A stretch of 51,639 nucleotides of DNA from Pholiota molesta. Its lineage: Eukaryota; Basidiomycota; Agaricomycetes; Agaricales; Strophariaceae. Of the stretch, positions 33,630 through 45,511 are shown piece by piece. The translations under genes were made by a program, and so were the position numbers. The stretch is taken from assembly GCA_014925825.1 (NCBI GenBank), contig JACGCK010000282.1, positions 1-51,639 of the forward strand, read 5' to 3'. The number at the start of each line of letters is the position of its first letter. Position 1 is the first letter of the stretch. The notes beneath the pieces were generated by a model. It saw only the letters and a list, made by a program, of their open reading frames with translations, did not search any database and had not been told where the DNA came from.

Positions 33630-35134
33630 ATGTCGATAAGTACGTTTATTTCCAAAAGCCAAAAGACAGGAGCCTCTTTGCTCACTTCGGTGCTGCTTTA
33701 GATTTCAGCCTTTTCGGGGGCGCGGATTCGCTCACGGAAGGACGCAAGTCGACGGATTTGGATACCCAACGATCACCGCGCCGTGTATTTGCTCCCAACG
33801 AGGGCAAAGAACCCGATGTGTACGCGCATACCGTGCCACCGCAGGACCCCAATGAGTTTTTATGGCTGTTGACGGAGGAACCGCATCGGTCAAGGAGGAT
33901 GGCTATTATGAAGGCGCATCCTGAGGTGCGTTGATCTTTTGTGCACCTAAGTGGTCTATGACGCTGATGGCCTCTGTTTGTGCGCGTATGATAGGTGACG
34001 AAACTCATGGGACGCGAACCTCTCACGAAATACGTTGTTTTTGGCGTCGTATCTCTCCAAATTGCCACTGCCATTCTCCTACGACACCATTCTCCCATGT
34101 CGCCGTGGTTTATACTCGCGGCGTACGTGATAGGCGGAACGGCCAACCACAATCTGTTCCTTGCTATTCATGAGATAACGCACAATCTTGCTTTCTGCGG
34201 CATCGCACCGAATAAATTGCTGGCGATATTTGCGAACTTGCCGATTGGAATCCCATATTCTGCTGCGTTTAAGGTGTGCCATTCTGATTCTAGATAAGTT
34301 GGAGCGCTGATTAATTATCGTTGTGTAGGGATACCACATCGAGCACCATAAATTCCAGGGTCAGGATGGCATCGACACGGATTTACCAACAAGACTGGAA
34401 CTCATGGTGCTAAATAACGTACTCGGGAAGGTCTTCTTTGCGTGCGTCTATCCAAATACTCAAGCCGGTTTGCACGTATCTGATCCTTCTCAATAGCACC
34501 TTCCAAATCCTCTTCTACGCCCTACGACCGACATTCGTGCGCTCACAGCGTCTGACCCGATGGCACTTGCTCAACATCGTCGCGCAGATCGTGTTCGATT
34601 ATATCCTCGTCTCTACGTACGGCGCGCGCCCCCTGATATACCTCATCATGAGCAGCTTCTTCGCTGGAAGCTTGCATCCTTGTGCTGGTCACTTTATTGC
34701 CGAACATTACCTCTGGGACGGCCTGGAGCAGGAGACATATAGCTATTACGGCCCCTTGAATATCCTAGCATATAATGTACGTTTCTTCCTCTTCCTTTTT
34801 TCCAACCCTTCGCTTATATTTTTTTCCTTTTGAATAGGTTGGATACCACAACGAACACCATGACTTCCCCTCCATCCCATGGACGCGCCTTCCTGCGCTG
34901 CGCGCGCTGGCGCCCGAGTTCTACGACACCATCCCGTCGCATCCTTCGTGGCCGATGGTCATCGTCAACTTCATTAGGGACAAGGAGGTCGGCCTGTTCG
35001 CGCGGGCGAAGCGTCTTGGCAAGGGGAAACTGCTCCCCAGTGGGTGCCCGGGCGGTGAAGGCGGTGCTGCTGATACCCTGGATGTGGACTCAAAAGGGCT
35101 GAGCGATGAGGAGTATTCGGACAAGTCGGAGTGA
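33630..35134 (+). CDS. DES1: Sphingolipid delta-4 desaturase (dihydroceramide desaturase)
   Basis: Six exons sum to 1203 nt, or 400 aa; the first exon is only 10 nt (ATGTCGATAA). The enzyme inserts the 4,5-trans double bond of sphingoid bases in the ER. The three histidine boxes that bind the di-iron site are present: HEITHN, HIEHHKF and HNEHHDF. The N-terminal lipid-desaturase motif PNEFLWLLTEEPHRSRR and the core NHNLFLAIHEITHNLAF are typical of DEGS proteins. Four hydrophobic spans flank the boxes. The C-terminus is extended by an acidic Ser-rich tail. Alternative first exons are possible because the start exon is so short, but SINFSLFGG joins smoothly. Confidence 0.95.
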
Positions 35135-35456
35135 GGACGGCATCCAGTGGGATGTGAGTTTTGGTAATTGCTTTGCTGGTATATTAAAAATTTCAGTCTT
35201 GGGATAACCGAAGACTCGATACTGACGGTTTTTATTTGTTTCGTCGATAGATTATACCTATGCATATTGTACTTAGGATGTCCTTGACAGAGGACATTCA
35301 ATGGACCTAAAATTCACCTTGAATATGGGAAAGATCGGACAATTTCTCTAGAATGAGGAACCTTCAGGCTTTGAGAGAGCGCTTTCTGCTGTCGTTGCAC
35401 TACAACATTAGGACTGAACACAAAAATATAAAAACATTCAGTTAGAAAATTAACAC
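35135..35456. other. Intergenic, desaturase 3' end to tRNA
   Basis: Some 320 bp, AT-rich, with no gene visible. It holds the desaturase 3' UTR and the upstream region of the tRNA. Confidence 0.4.
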
Positions 35457-35540
35457 GCCGTCGTAGCACAATGGTAGTGCGTTGCTTTCCTACATACCTA
35501 ATCCAGGCAGAGGTTGTGGGTTCGAGTCCCACCGTCGGTT
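35457..35540 (+). tRNA. tRNA-Arg (CCT anticodon) with 12-nt intron
   Basis: D-arm GCAC-AATGGTA-GTGC and T-arm GTGGG-TTCGAGT-CCCAC are perfect, containing box A (TAGCACAATGG) and box B (GGTTCGAGTCC). The anticodon stem TTGCT pairs with GGCAG with two wobbles. The loop is TT-CCT-A, followed by the intron 35493-35504 one base after the anticodon, the standard position. The acceptor stem has one T-T mismatch and one wobble, so an assembly error or mild decay is possible. Confidence 0.8.
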
Positions 35541-35857
35541 ATGGTCCATGAATTTTTGAAGGTGTAGACAGCACGATTCTCTGTTATTCTGAGTTTCTGA
35601 CCTTGAGACTCGAGAGCGTTCTGATATTTTTCCTGTTCCATCCGATCTCGAGTGGATATTGAATACACATGTAATATTGAAGACAACAGCAGAATGAACA
35701 TGATAATAACAACATATCAAAACTTTAAAAGCTCGACAGACGTGGACATACAAGATAGCAAGTAACAGATACACAGATCAGACCTTCCAGATGCATACAT
35801 AAATAGGAAACGCTGCAATACTTCAGCTAGCAAGCCAACAAACCCCACCCTCCACCT
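35541..35857. other. Intergenic, tRNA to SUZ12-like gene 3' end
   Basis: About 320 bp with no gene visible. Confidence 0.4.
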
Positions 35858-38592
35858 TCAATCATACCAGTTATCCATCCCAGTCAACTCTTCATAGTGG
35901 CGCAAGACCTTAGCCATATCGCGGCCATCCAAAAATCGGTTAGCAAGGAGTATCTTATCGTCAAAGAAACAAGATCAAATAATAAATGCATGTCTCTTGC
36001 TAAGGAAAAGAAGTCGGACGTACAAACAGCCAATAGCGCAACGCATCCCATCCCGCCGCTCTATGAATTATTTTCCAGTACTCATCCACAAAAGCAATGG
36101 CACCTTTATAATAATTCGATATGAACTTATTTCTGCCCGCCAAAATAAAACAAATACGAAGAAAAGAAAAGAAAGTACGTCGTAAGCTTCAGAAAATGAC
36201 CCACAACCAGCCCATATAAAAGAAACCACCACTCACCGATTTAGCATAATCCACCGCATCCACAGCGCCTGCATCACCTTATACTCCTCCCTCACATCAT
36301 CGCTCTCCCAAATCTCCTCCTCACGATCGATCACATCCCAGTCCAACACCCCGAACTTCTCCATTGGGAGCGTCCCGAGCAGGTCAAACACACTGGGGCC
36401 GGTCGGGCGGCACGAATAGTACACCGTCGGCCCGCCATAGTCGGATTTCGCTGGTAAATAAGGAGGCTGCGCGGCGGGGCCCAAGGGTTTGTCGGGCGGC
36501 GGAGGCCTGATGGTGCCCCCTGTTGAAGAACGCGGGGGGCGCTGGGTGGTGGTCGTCGAGGTGACGGAGAGACCGGTGTGCGAGCGGCTGGTGGCTGTAG
36601 TGATAGAGCGCGTGCCAGTGCCGGAAGTTGAGGAGAGGTCGAATGCGGAGGTGGTCCGACTTGATGGAGGAGCGGTCGATGGGGTAGGCTCGAGCTTGAA
36701 TTCTATTTTAGGGAGTAGGAACAGAGGAGTGTCGATGGCCCGCGGGGCGGGCGGAGAGAGGGAGACGGAGGGAAATGGGCTCATGAGTCGTCGAGTGTTT
36801 GGGGTTATGAACGAAGTAGAATGCACTTGGGGCGTCGGTGGTTTTTCAGGCGTCACAAGAGCAGATACTTCAGTTCTTAGAAGACTAGAAAAAAATACAA
36901 AGAATGTCAGTATAAATCATGTGCAGCCCGTATAAAATATAACATACTCGCTCTCTACGGCTTCGTTTTGAATTTCTGGTATGAGAAGGCGAAGCTCCCA
37001 ATACTCGATTTCCTATTAACAAATATCATCATCATATCAACTTCCCTCATGATAATCAACCTACCTCTGTCTCCTCCTTTTTCTGCCACTCACAAAATAC
37101 TTCTGCATGATCCCACCTCAAATGACATTCGAGCATCTCCTGGGTCTTAACCGTCCCAAGGAGATCACACAACGGACAGCACCACGCCTCAATGCGCATC
37201 TCATATCTCACACCAGCGACATACTCATACACCAACTCCAGACTGACCTTCCTCCCGTCCGTGAATACAGGCACCTGCAGCTTCCGACATCGTTTCAGAA
37301 ATCCATGACGCAGGTTGCGGAGGAGGAACGGCAGTTGCTTCGTTTTCTGCATACGTATCGCGGAAAGTGTGAGCGCCTCGACAGCAGCGATGAGGTCGGC
37401 TGGGGGCTCAGCTTGCGGGTCTACGGGTTGGCGGTCAGGAACGGGTGAGGCTCGCCGTGGGTAATCTAGCAAGACGATGTCAGGAATTTCTTGTACTGGT
37501 TCGTCCATCTCGATGTCGCTCTCTGATTTCGGACTCGGTGGCTGTTCCTGTTCTTCCTCTTCAGAAGAGCTACTGCTGTTACTTTTGGTTTTTGACGACT
37601 CATCAGATTCGCTTGTAGATGCATTAGTATATTCCACTTTGCGGGCGGCGGATGTTATCTTAGTCCTATATTCCAGAAGAAAAAAGAAATCTCAGTCAGA
37701 CTCACTCATGCAACAGCAGAGAAAGTGACGCACCCTATAGTCTTTCGGAGTGGTTTATACCGCGGTTCATCCTCGTCTGAACTTGAATATTGCAGCGTTC
37801 CATTGACGCGCAATCTCAGGGCTGGTGCGATCTCTGCGCGATCACGGATCCCGTCTGCCATATTGACATCGCCGGGCGCTACCCCACCAGCAGGGCCTCC
37901 CCGTTGTCCTATACGCCTGACGAATGCCACGGCATTGCCACCTCGGTCGCGTTTTTTAATCCTTAGGACTGCTTGCTCGTGTTCCTCGTCAAGCTGTTGC
38001 CACAGGGGCTTGAGCTCGACCGTGGACTTCGTGTTGACGGCCTGGGGCGCGTCAATTTGCCGTCGGGGGCCTTGTGAGCCCGAGCTAGGATTTATACGCG
38101 CAGAGGTTGTTGTTGGATGGGATCCCTGAGCTTGAGTATTCAGCGCAGATGAACAAAAAGAAGCAAAGCAAGACGTAGAAAGCACGTACCTGCGCAAACC
38201 GCACCCTTGGGGACGCCGCGTCGCTGCGCGAAGACGATCCCCCTTGAGGTCGTCCGGTTTTTGCTGCAACGCTCAAAGGCGTATTCGCATGCTTGGCCGG
38301 TGTGGCGTTGCGATTGGCAGGGGCTTTATGGGCGACTAGGGAAGGGCCCGATCGTGATGGGGATGTGGGTCCTGTGTATACGGGAGGGACGACGTAACCG
38401 TCGAGAGTATTAGGTTGTCGAGGTCGATTCGGAGTATTTACCATACGACTTGGGAGAGGCGGTCGTGCCCTCTGGTCTGATTGCGCATCGATTCTGAATT
38501 AGATGGTTTTTATTCGTTTAGGATAATGAATGCGGCTGCTCACCTCCACGCACCGTCGTCTGCGCCGCTGCCGTCGGTTTATTCGAGGACAT
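35858..38592 (-). CDS. Zinc finger plus VEFS-box protein, SUZ12-like (candidate PRC2 subunit)
   Basis: Eight exons sum to 2247 nt, or 748 aa, frame intact. A long Pro/Ser-rich N-terminus is followed by an acidic stretch. A C2H2 finger (CCPLCDLLGTVKTQEMLECH...H) comes next. The segment VYYSCRPTGPSVFDLLGTLP, then the VEFS-like block WDVIDREEEIWESDDVREEY...LWMRWIMLNRNKFIS, is followed by GAIAFVDEYWKIIH and DGRDMAKVLRHYEEL. Finger then VEFS box near the C-terminus is the architecture of SUZ12, the scaffold of Polycomb repressive complex 2 (H3K27 methylation). The exon encoding FISNYYKGAIAFVDEYW and the last exon (35953-35858) were found by splice consensus. Assignment rests on motif order, not on a search. 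The gene is convergent with the desaturase. Confidence 0.6.
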
Positions 38593-39124
38593 CTCGCCTC
38601 AATCACGGATAAAGTATTCTTCGTAACAGCAGGAGCGATTAACTCTAGCTTGGCTTTCGCATTTGAACCGGGCGCAACTAGGCAGATAGTCTTGAATCGA
38701 CCGTGGTGGTACTAAGTAAAAGTATGTACCGACCTCATGGCGCGTACTCTGCGTGTATGTTCTCATCAACGCCCATTGTTCACAAGCAACGTTCAGAAAT
38801 TATTCCCACGCCTATCAAGCAATGAAAAAAGTGAGAACCAAAACGTAAAACTCATGGATGAGATCTTGAGACGTCTTCCGATTATATAGAATGGTACAGT
38901 ATAGTACAATGTAGCGATGTATCTAACCTCATCTAACACACAGTCACAAATAAAAGCGCAGTGTCAAATTGGAGAGAATTATCAAAAGTTCATGAAAACT
39001 GGCTAGCAAAGTCCATGTCTATGTTACTACACGTGAATATAATTAGAGGATGTTAGATAGAGATGAGTAATGCAAAGTTGAAAGAGTGATACACAGCAAA
39101 ACAACTAGCTGTTTGTTTTACAAG
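38593..39124. other. Intergenic, SUZ12-like start to K+ channel 3' end
   Basis: About 530 bp, AT-rich towards the channel gene, with no coding sequence visible. It must hold the SUZ12-like promoter. Confidence 0.4.
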
Positions 39125-41495
39125 CTAACTGGCAGATGAATTGGAATTATCCCCTAATGCATCCTTTGCTGCATTGGATAGTTGGCCCAGGTGTTCTACG
39201 GGGGAAATCAGGTCAGAAGGCGGCACATAATAATATTTAAAAACAAATTTTAACATACTCTCAATCTCAAGAAGTAGGGTAGCCTTGAAACAAGGGAGGC
39301 AAATAATAATCAATACAAACATCTATATGGTAAAAAAAAATTGCACAATACCGTTCGATCTTCAGTCAGGCTTCTCTCTCCCTGCCCAATTTCTTCCATT
39401 GTCCTGGTAGAGCTACTTCGAGGCAGCGACCGCGTCGCGAGGAGAGACATCAGGTGGTCCACATGCCGTAACACATTAGCCGGAAGAGCACCCAAATTAC
39501 CAGCGACCTGCATAGCCTGAGGTTCCGCCGAAGAATTGCCATCCTCAGGGATCGGCAACATAGGCGTCGCGCGATGGCTTCTAGCTAACCGCGGGCCCTG
39601 GCTGGACAAGGGCGGCGAGGACAGGAGCGGACTCCTCGAATCCGAAACGGCGGTCAGACTGCTGCTGAGAGAATTTACTCCTGCAGACGGTGACGGCTCC
39701 CAGAGGTGCTGGCTCAGCGGCAGGGAGATGGTCCTGGAGACGGCGTCGGTCTTTCTCAAGCCTTCGGTCTTGATAGCGCTTTTATACGACTTTGAGTAAG
39801 CTTCTGCGAGAACTAGTGAATTGATTCAAAAGATCAGAAGGCGGAGTCAAGGGTAAAGTAAATCAAACGGACTGGATACCAGAATTGTCATTGTTCCAAC
39901 CCCAAGAAGGGCCCATACAATAAATATGGAACGTCCTGCTGGTGTTTTAGGAGAGAAATCGCCTTAGGTGATACGTCATTTTTACAAGTGAACTGTGTGA
40001 AAGAAAATATCCTCACCATATCCAACAGTCGAGAATGAAATGAAGCCTAGATTAGAGTTTGAGTTATCAGTAAGGAATGAACATATCGCATTGCGCACTC
40101 ACAAAAGTACATCGCAGATCCGAAGGGCCATGCTTCTGTTTTCATGAAAATGGCAGAGCCACCCTGTCATATATGATTAGCACAAGAGGCACGGTGAAAC
40201 GGGTACAAGGTACGCACCATCCAGAAGATGAAGAAAAGTGAGAGCGCAAAGATCAGCCGAGTATAGAAAGCATTCCGTCTGACAGTTTCCAACGACTCGG
40301 GGATATACACGGGATTTTCATCATCGTCCAAATCGTCCGGCAGCGTCATGGTCGCCGTCAAAGATCTAGGGAAGGTTTCATGCGGTCGAATATTCTCCAT
40401 TGCCGTGCCCTCGCTGCTATCACTCTGCACAAACGAATCTCGCCCAGGACCAGATAACCCGTCGTTCAAGGCGAATGCAACATTATGCAGAAGCGATATC
40501 ATGCCTACCATCCGGACATGCGTCAGCGATGGATGATGCGCCACAGTTTGCTGTCCGTTCACAAAAACTTGATCATCCTCCTCACTCTCTTCCTGGTTAA
40601 CGTCGTCTTCCTCCCCGCGCAACTTCAGCCCTTTCGGGATAAGCTCCGATAACGGCAGCCCCGCCTCCAGGGCAGCCGTCTCCAGCTGCGCCTCCGAGAG
40701 CACCTCGAGGTTCAGCCGCTTGTGCCTGTGCCCATACACGTACTTCCACGCGGGGTCCTCCCACTCGCGCCACACCTCGGCCATGAGGTGGCGCCAGCCG
40801 CGCTGCAGCCAGGCGTACCAGTGCCGCCGCCGGCGTCTGCGCGCGACCCCGCGGCGCGCGCGCACATCGTCGCGGTCGTCGACCCACGTCGGCAGCCCGC
40901 GGGCGTGCAGGCGCCAGTGGATCGCGGCCCGCCAGCGCGCGCGGATGTTGCGCTCTCTCGCCTTTTTGTGCGCGAGTTGCAGCCGCCGTTGGACGCTTTC
41001 GGCTGCGGCTTCTAGGAGGGCTTCGCGCGAGAGAGCGACTAAGAGAGCGAGATTTAGGATGCCTCCGGAGATGTAGATGCAGGCTAGGATACGGGTTCCG
41101 GTGGATATAGGGTGGAGGTCACCAAAACCTGTAAAATGTCATTAGAAAGCTGTCCAACGGTGTCACTCATTACGTACCAATGGTCTCAATCGAAACAACG
41201 GTGAGGTAGAGAGCATCCAGAAAAGCGATGTTTAGTGTTATCGCCAACAGAAAAGCCCCCAGAGATATATAACAGAGAAGAATGATGATAATAATAACGA
41301 GTGAGCGTTGTTTGTGCGTAAGACCGCTTCCTGTAGTTCAAGTTAAGTATATATATTTTCCGTGCCAGAATTCCAGCGAAGCGACGTACCTAAATGGGAA
41401 AAGTCCGGTGTATTCACATAGTCGAATATTAACGTAAAATTGGTGGCTGTCGAAAAAATTGTGGAACACACAGTTAACCAGAATGATTGACCGTA

Positions 41496-41520
41496 CAGTG
41501 TACTGCCGGCACTTGGGACA
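41496..41520. repeat. Left terminal inverted repeat of the second transposon
   Basis: 25 bp, an exact inverse of 44406-44430. Confidence 0.95.
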
Positions 41521-41761
41521 GTGTTTTCTTTTCGTCAATCTATAACGCATTTCTTTACTTCTAGCTACAAAATTAAACGGTATGGTAGGTAATATTGAAT
41601 ACTATGTAATGATAGTCTTTATGGCACAGGAAAATCAGTATGCGTTCAAAAAATTAGGATATACTTTTCAGTCGCAAATGTCACAATTTGCGGCACTTGG
41701 GACGCGCGTGACAGCAACGGCCCGGGCTTGCCACGCGTTATCACACACCATCAGAACACCA

Positions 41762-43980
41762 TCAATCGATGATATTCTCCTCCTCTTCATCATCTCCACC
41801 ATCTTCTTCATCGCCTACCACCTCCAGGTTGGCAGGGAGCTTTGGTTTTCGAGGGCGGATTGGTCCTTTGGGCCAGTTCTTCTTTGCAATGCCCTCTGCT
41901 GCAAGGTTTTCACAGGTAAGTTTCCAAACTCTCACTCTTTCATCGTGTTGAATCTTGATTCTCTTCCATTCGTCTTCTAGCTTTGCCTGTGCCTCCTTTT
42001 TTGCCGCCCTCCTCTCCACCTTCGACTTCTTCTCAGCATCTAGAGCCCTCTTCTTCTCCTCCTGCGCGCTGAGGCCATTACGAATCTCGTCACTTGAAAA
42101 CACCTGGCCCTTGCTTGCATCTATGATCAAGGTGCGATTTGATACTTTATCATTCTCCTTTCCGTAGAGGGCGCCATTCAACTTGCGCAGGTGCATGTTC
42201 TGAACCACCATGGTCGCGTTCGCCCCCTCGATGATTCCGGATTGGGCACAAAAAAGAGTGTGTGCTTGCTGAAGGTTTTGTCGCAACATTCTATTCTCCT
42301 CCTCGAGATTCTGACCATGAAAAGGGATTTTAGATGCTAGAGACCAATCAGGCTGGGGTAGATGGGGCAAGTCCTCGAGAACGGGGTCCAGAATGGGTGT
42401 AGCCGAGGTAAGGGGTGTTTTTGATACTAGAAAAGAGCCTGATGATGTAGACGCTAATCCTGCGTACAGCGACCGCATTCGCTTCGACGGTGTAAACAAA
42501 TCGGCATCCACTTCAGCATACCGCCTCCTCCTAGTTGGTGTGATGGGTGGTTCCTCACCCTCGCCATGGGCTATCTGAGTGGCTTGGTTATGCAGAGTAT
42601 GTGTCGAAGGTGAGACCATGAAAGATGTTGGTGGATTGGCATTGAAAGCTGACATCACAGCACGCACAGGGCTGGGTTGAGGGAGAGGGAAGCTTCCCTT
42701 GACCGACGAAGTTATACTAGGCTTCATCTGCTCCTCGGTGATTACTTCGCGGCAAAATGGATGTACACCAGTAACACGGAAGGCTGCAGAGATTGTGTCC
42801 GGCTCGAATGCTGAGATATATGCGCAGCTCCAAAGCAAGGTAAATTCTTTCTTTGAAACTTTCCGAAGCTTTTGCTCCTCGAAGTTGACTATTTCTTGCT
42901 TCCAGGCATCTTTCATCTTTGCAAAGCAAACGACATCGAGGCCTTGGAGAGCATGTGTGCAGTGGGCTGGATATCCCAGAAGCAGGATGTTATTCTCTCG
43001 TGCGTAGTCAATGAAGTCGAGCGTATAATGTGAGCTGTGACCATCCAGTAGGAGTACCCGGGTTTCTTCGGCTGCCTTTTCTTTGGTCTCGACATCGAAA
43101 ACGTGTTCAAGCCACTGTCGCCCAAGGTTACCGTCGGTCCATCCATTTTCAGACGTAGTAATACTAGGTATGTATGTGTAATCTGATATCACTCCGAGTA
43201 ATATGGTACTCACAATGCATTCACCCTATTTCCTTCTATCCAGCTCTCCTTTATATTCTTTCCCTTGAAGATTAGAAGGGGCCGAATGCTTGTTCCATCG
43301 GCGCAGATAGTGACCACCCCTGTAACATTTTCCCGATCCGCCCCACCTTGTTTATGTTGAGTCTTGGTCCCGCGTGCACCGATTACTCGATCTTTCCCGT
43401 TGTAGGCTGTCGGAAACCCGCTCTCGTCCATGCCGTAGATATTTTCGGCTTTGATCCCTTGAATAACAACATGCTTTTCGACGATATCAAACCATGATTT
43501 GACCGCATCGGGATTGAGGTATTTAGCACGCTGCATGTCAAGGGCTTTGCTCCAATGTGGAGCTAACTGATCTCGGTGTCGATCAAGAAAACGGAAGATC
43601 CAGTATTTGCCGAGTGAGTTGTCTGCATCAACCCGGCTTTGGAGGATGGAATTTCCGTATTGTACAATTTCGCGATGCTTTAGTGGGAAACCTCGGTCTG
43701 CGGACTCGAGAATAAATGTAACAAGGACTCCTTCTTCGAGTTGGGTGAGCTTTTGCCTTGTGTTTATATACTGTACCCTAGTTCTACCCTTCCGAGTCAC
43801 AAAGCGTTCCAAAGTGGATTTGCTGACTCCAGGGAACATCTCTGCCACTGTGCGGAAAGACAATTTGTTGCCCGATTTCTGACCATCGTGATAAACTTTG
43901 GCCGCTTCCCGTAGCTTGATTTCATTGATCTGATTGGATTTATGCTTCTTGACGCGCTGTGAGAGTGGTTTATAGCCCAT
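41762..43980 (-). CDS. CENP-B/pogo-type DDE transposase (second family)
   Basis: Two exons (43980-43214 and 43163-41762) code for 722 aa with no break. A psq-type helix-turn-helix (LSFRTVAEMFPGVSKSTLER) is followed by a CENP-B-type HTH (YWIFRFLDRHRDQLAPHW). The DDE core has IYGMDESGFP, VLLLDGHSSHYTLDF and LQGLDVVCFAKMK. A long C-terminal region has a Lys/Glu-rich helix and an acidic end (DEEDGGDDEEEENIID). It is clearly related to the other transposase in the window but far diverged, and the two elements' end sequences are unrelated, so they are different families. All catalytic positions are present. Confidence 0.92.
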
Positions 43981-44405
43981 GGCAAGTCAAATGAGGAGAG
44001 AATAGACCGAATCAACGGCGCGTCCACACGGTTGACATGTATCATCAACAGAGCCTGTCACGCACTTGAAAGCACCTGATGGAAACCTAGATTCCCGCCT
44101 CAAATTTGACCGGATTCACATGAGTCAGAGTGGGATTTGAAGCTGAAAAGAACTGCTATTTGGATGTGTAAAAGATGCGCCCAAAATTTCACTCTAATAG
44201 AGCGAAAATGAGCGAAAGATTATTGTGATCTTGATTTTTGTCCCATTTCCCATGGTATTGCCTTGATACACACTTACAGAAGTGGCCGCTTCCTCCCAAA
44301 ATAACAGTGAATATGCAGATGTACAGTATCTATTACTATGCAAATTTTCTAAATTGTAGGAGAGAAACTGTGGCCGCAAATCTGGTTTGTCCCAAGTGCC
44401 GGCAG

Positions 44406-44430
44406 TGTCCCAAGTGCCGGCAGTACACTG
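44406..44430. repeat. Right terminal inverted repeat of the second transposon
   Basis: 25 bp, an exact inverse of the left end, with an 18-bp duplicate immediately inside it (44388-44405). Confidence 0.95.
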
Positions 44431-45070
44431 TATGTGAAGCCGTCGTCAAATCGATGTACAACACCGAATATGGTCACCGTCGGGATGTTGATTATATCTG
44501 CAGACGTGTTCAAAGATCAAAGACGGAGCGTGAGATGAGGTCAGGGAACGCACCATGAAGAGAAAGAAACATGATGCATAAAACGGTCATTAACTTGATT
44601 CTTCTCTCTGAGAAACGAATAACGAGACAGATGTTTGCGAGTATCCCACATGCCATACTAAATCCCATCGCGACATCGAGGAGCATCGGGTTTGGACGAG
44701 TTTCTAGGGTTTCATGATTAGGCCCAGTCCGAATGTACCAGTGTCCTGTTAAGCTCGGAATAGACAGCATGATAGAGAAGGGAATCATGATTCCGGAGAA
44801 GATTGGCAAGTTTCGATACGCTGCTTGATTGACCGTAGTAGCGCCTTCTTTCGGTGCTGCTTCCACTTCACGGAGGGGATGTAGGTCCCACCGGACATCC
44901 AAATCAAGGCCTAAAGGTCGATGCTGTGGTTTATTGAGTTTGGAAATATCCTCAACCGTGGAGGCCATGGATGGGCTCTCGTCGACCTGTTTCTCCGAGC
45001 CATCAGCGCTGGGTATTCCGACGGTTCGCCTAACGTGTTGGTGTACGGTATCAGGAATGGCGCGGGCCAT

Positions 45071-45511
45071 TCAAGCGCCCAGTTTCTATTTTCCTATGAG
45101 GAAGGTATAAGCAGGAAGATATGAAGCCCCCGTTCGGTTCCATTCTTATGACAAGGACGATTCGTAACTCGCAAGTCTGCAACTGATCCTGGGCCTAAAT
45201 CGGTTGAGACTCCGTCGTCGGGACCCCGAAAACCGAAAGCTTTGTTGGTCGTGTGATGTACATACGCACCAAGGGCTGGAGTATGCTGGAGTTCGTACTT
45301 ACACGTTGACTATTTTGTATACAGAAACTGTATGGTCCTTGAATACAATCAACGCCACGCTTTCGACATGAGGTGTTGGAGGGAATTCTTTATCACAATC
45401 TTAGCCAAATCTTAGCAGAACACTTTCGACAATTATGTAATGGACTGATAAGATTCAATTGTTTTTTCTTTTGTGTCGTACTAGGACACAACCATCCATA
45501 CCCAATTCACG
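45071..45511. promoter_or_regulatory. Bidirectional promoter, K+ channel / orotate phosphoribosyltransferase
   Basis: These 441 bp separate two divergent start codons. A pyrimidine-rich stretch lies just before the phosphoribosyltransferase start (45460-45480). No named element is identified. Confidence 0.5.

Larger units (their letters stand above)
41496..44430 (-). mobile_element. Complete CENP-B/pogo-like DNA transposon inside the K+ channel gene, 2935 bp
   Basis: The terminal inverted repeats are identical over 25 bp, beginning CAGTGTACTGCCGGCACTTG at each end, and are flanked by TA (41494-41495 and 44431-44432). The right end has the 18-bp inner part tandemly doubled (44388-44405 and 44406-44423). 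The left end has a further inner copy near 41690 (GCGGCACTTGGGAC). One intact transposase gene is carried. Perfect ends, an intact gene and a clean target duplication point to recent insertion. Confidence 0.95.
39125..45070 (-). pseudogene. TOK1: TOK-type two-pore outward-rectifier K+ channel, exon interrupted by a transposon
   Basis: Ten exons can be laid out on either side of the element at 41496-44430. Without the element and one TA they sum to 2490 nt (829 aa), an open frame. Eight membrane spans and two pore loops mark the fungal TOK family: P1 is TVVSIETIGFGDLHP and P2 is CFISFSTVGYGDFSP. The linker contains an Arg-rich region (RRGVARRRRRRHWYAWLQRG) and an acidic stretch; the cytoplasmic tail is Ser-rich. 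The element lies in exon 2, inside a codon of DGFTYGQSFW, before the third or fourth span. TOK channels release K+ on depolarisation at the plasma membrane. Only a truncated product of about 195 native residues could be made from this allele. Everything else in the gene is undamaged, so the hit looks young. Confidence 0.92.
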
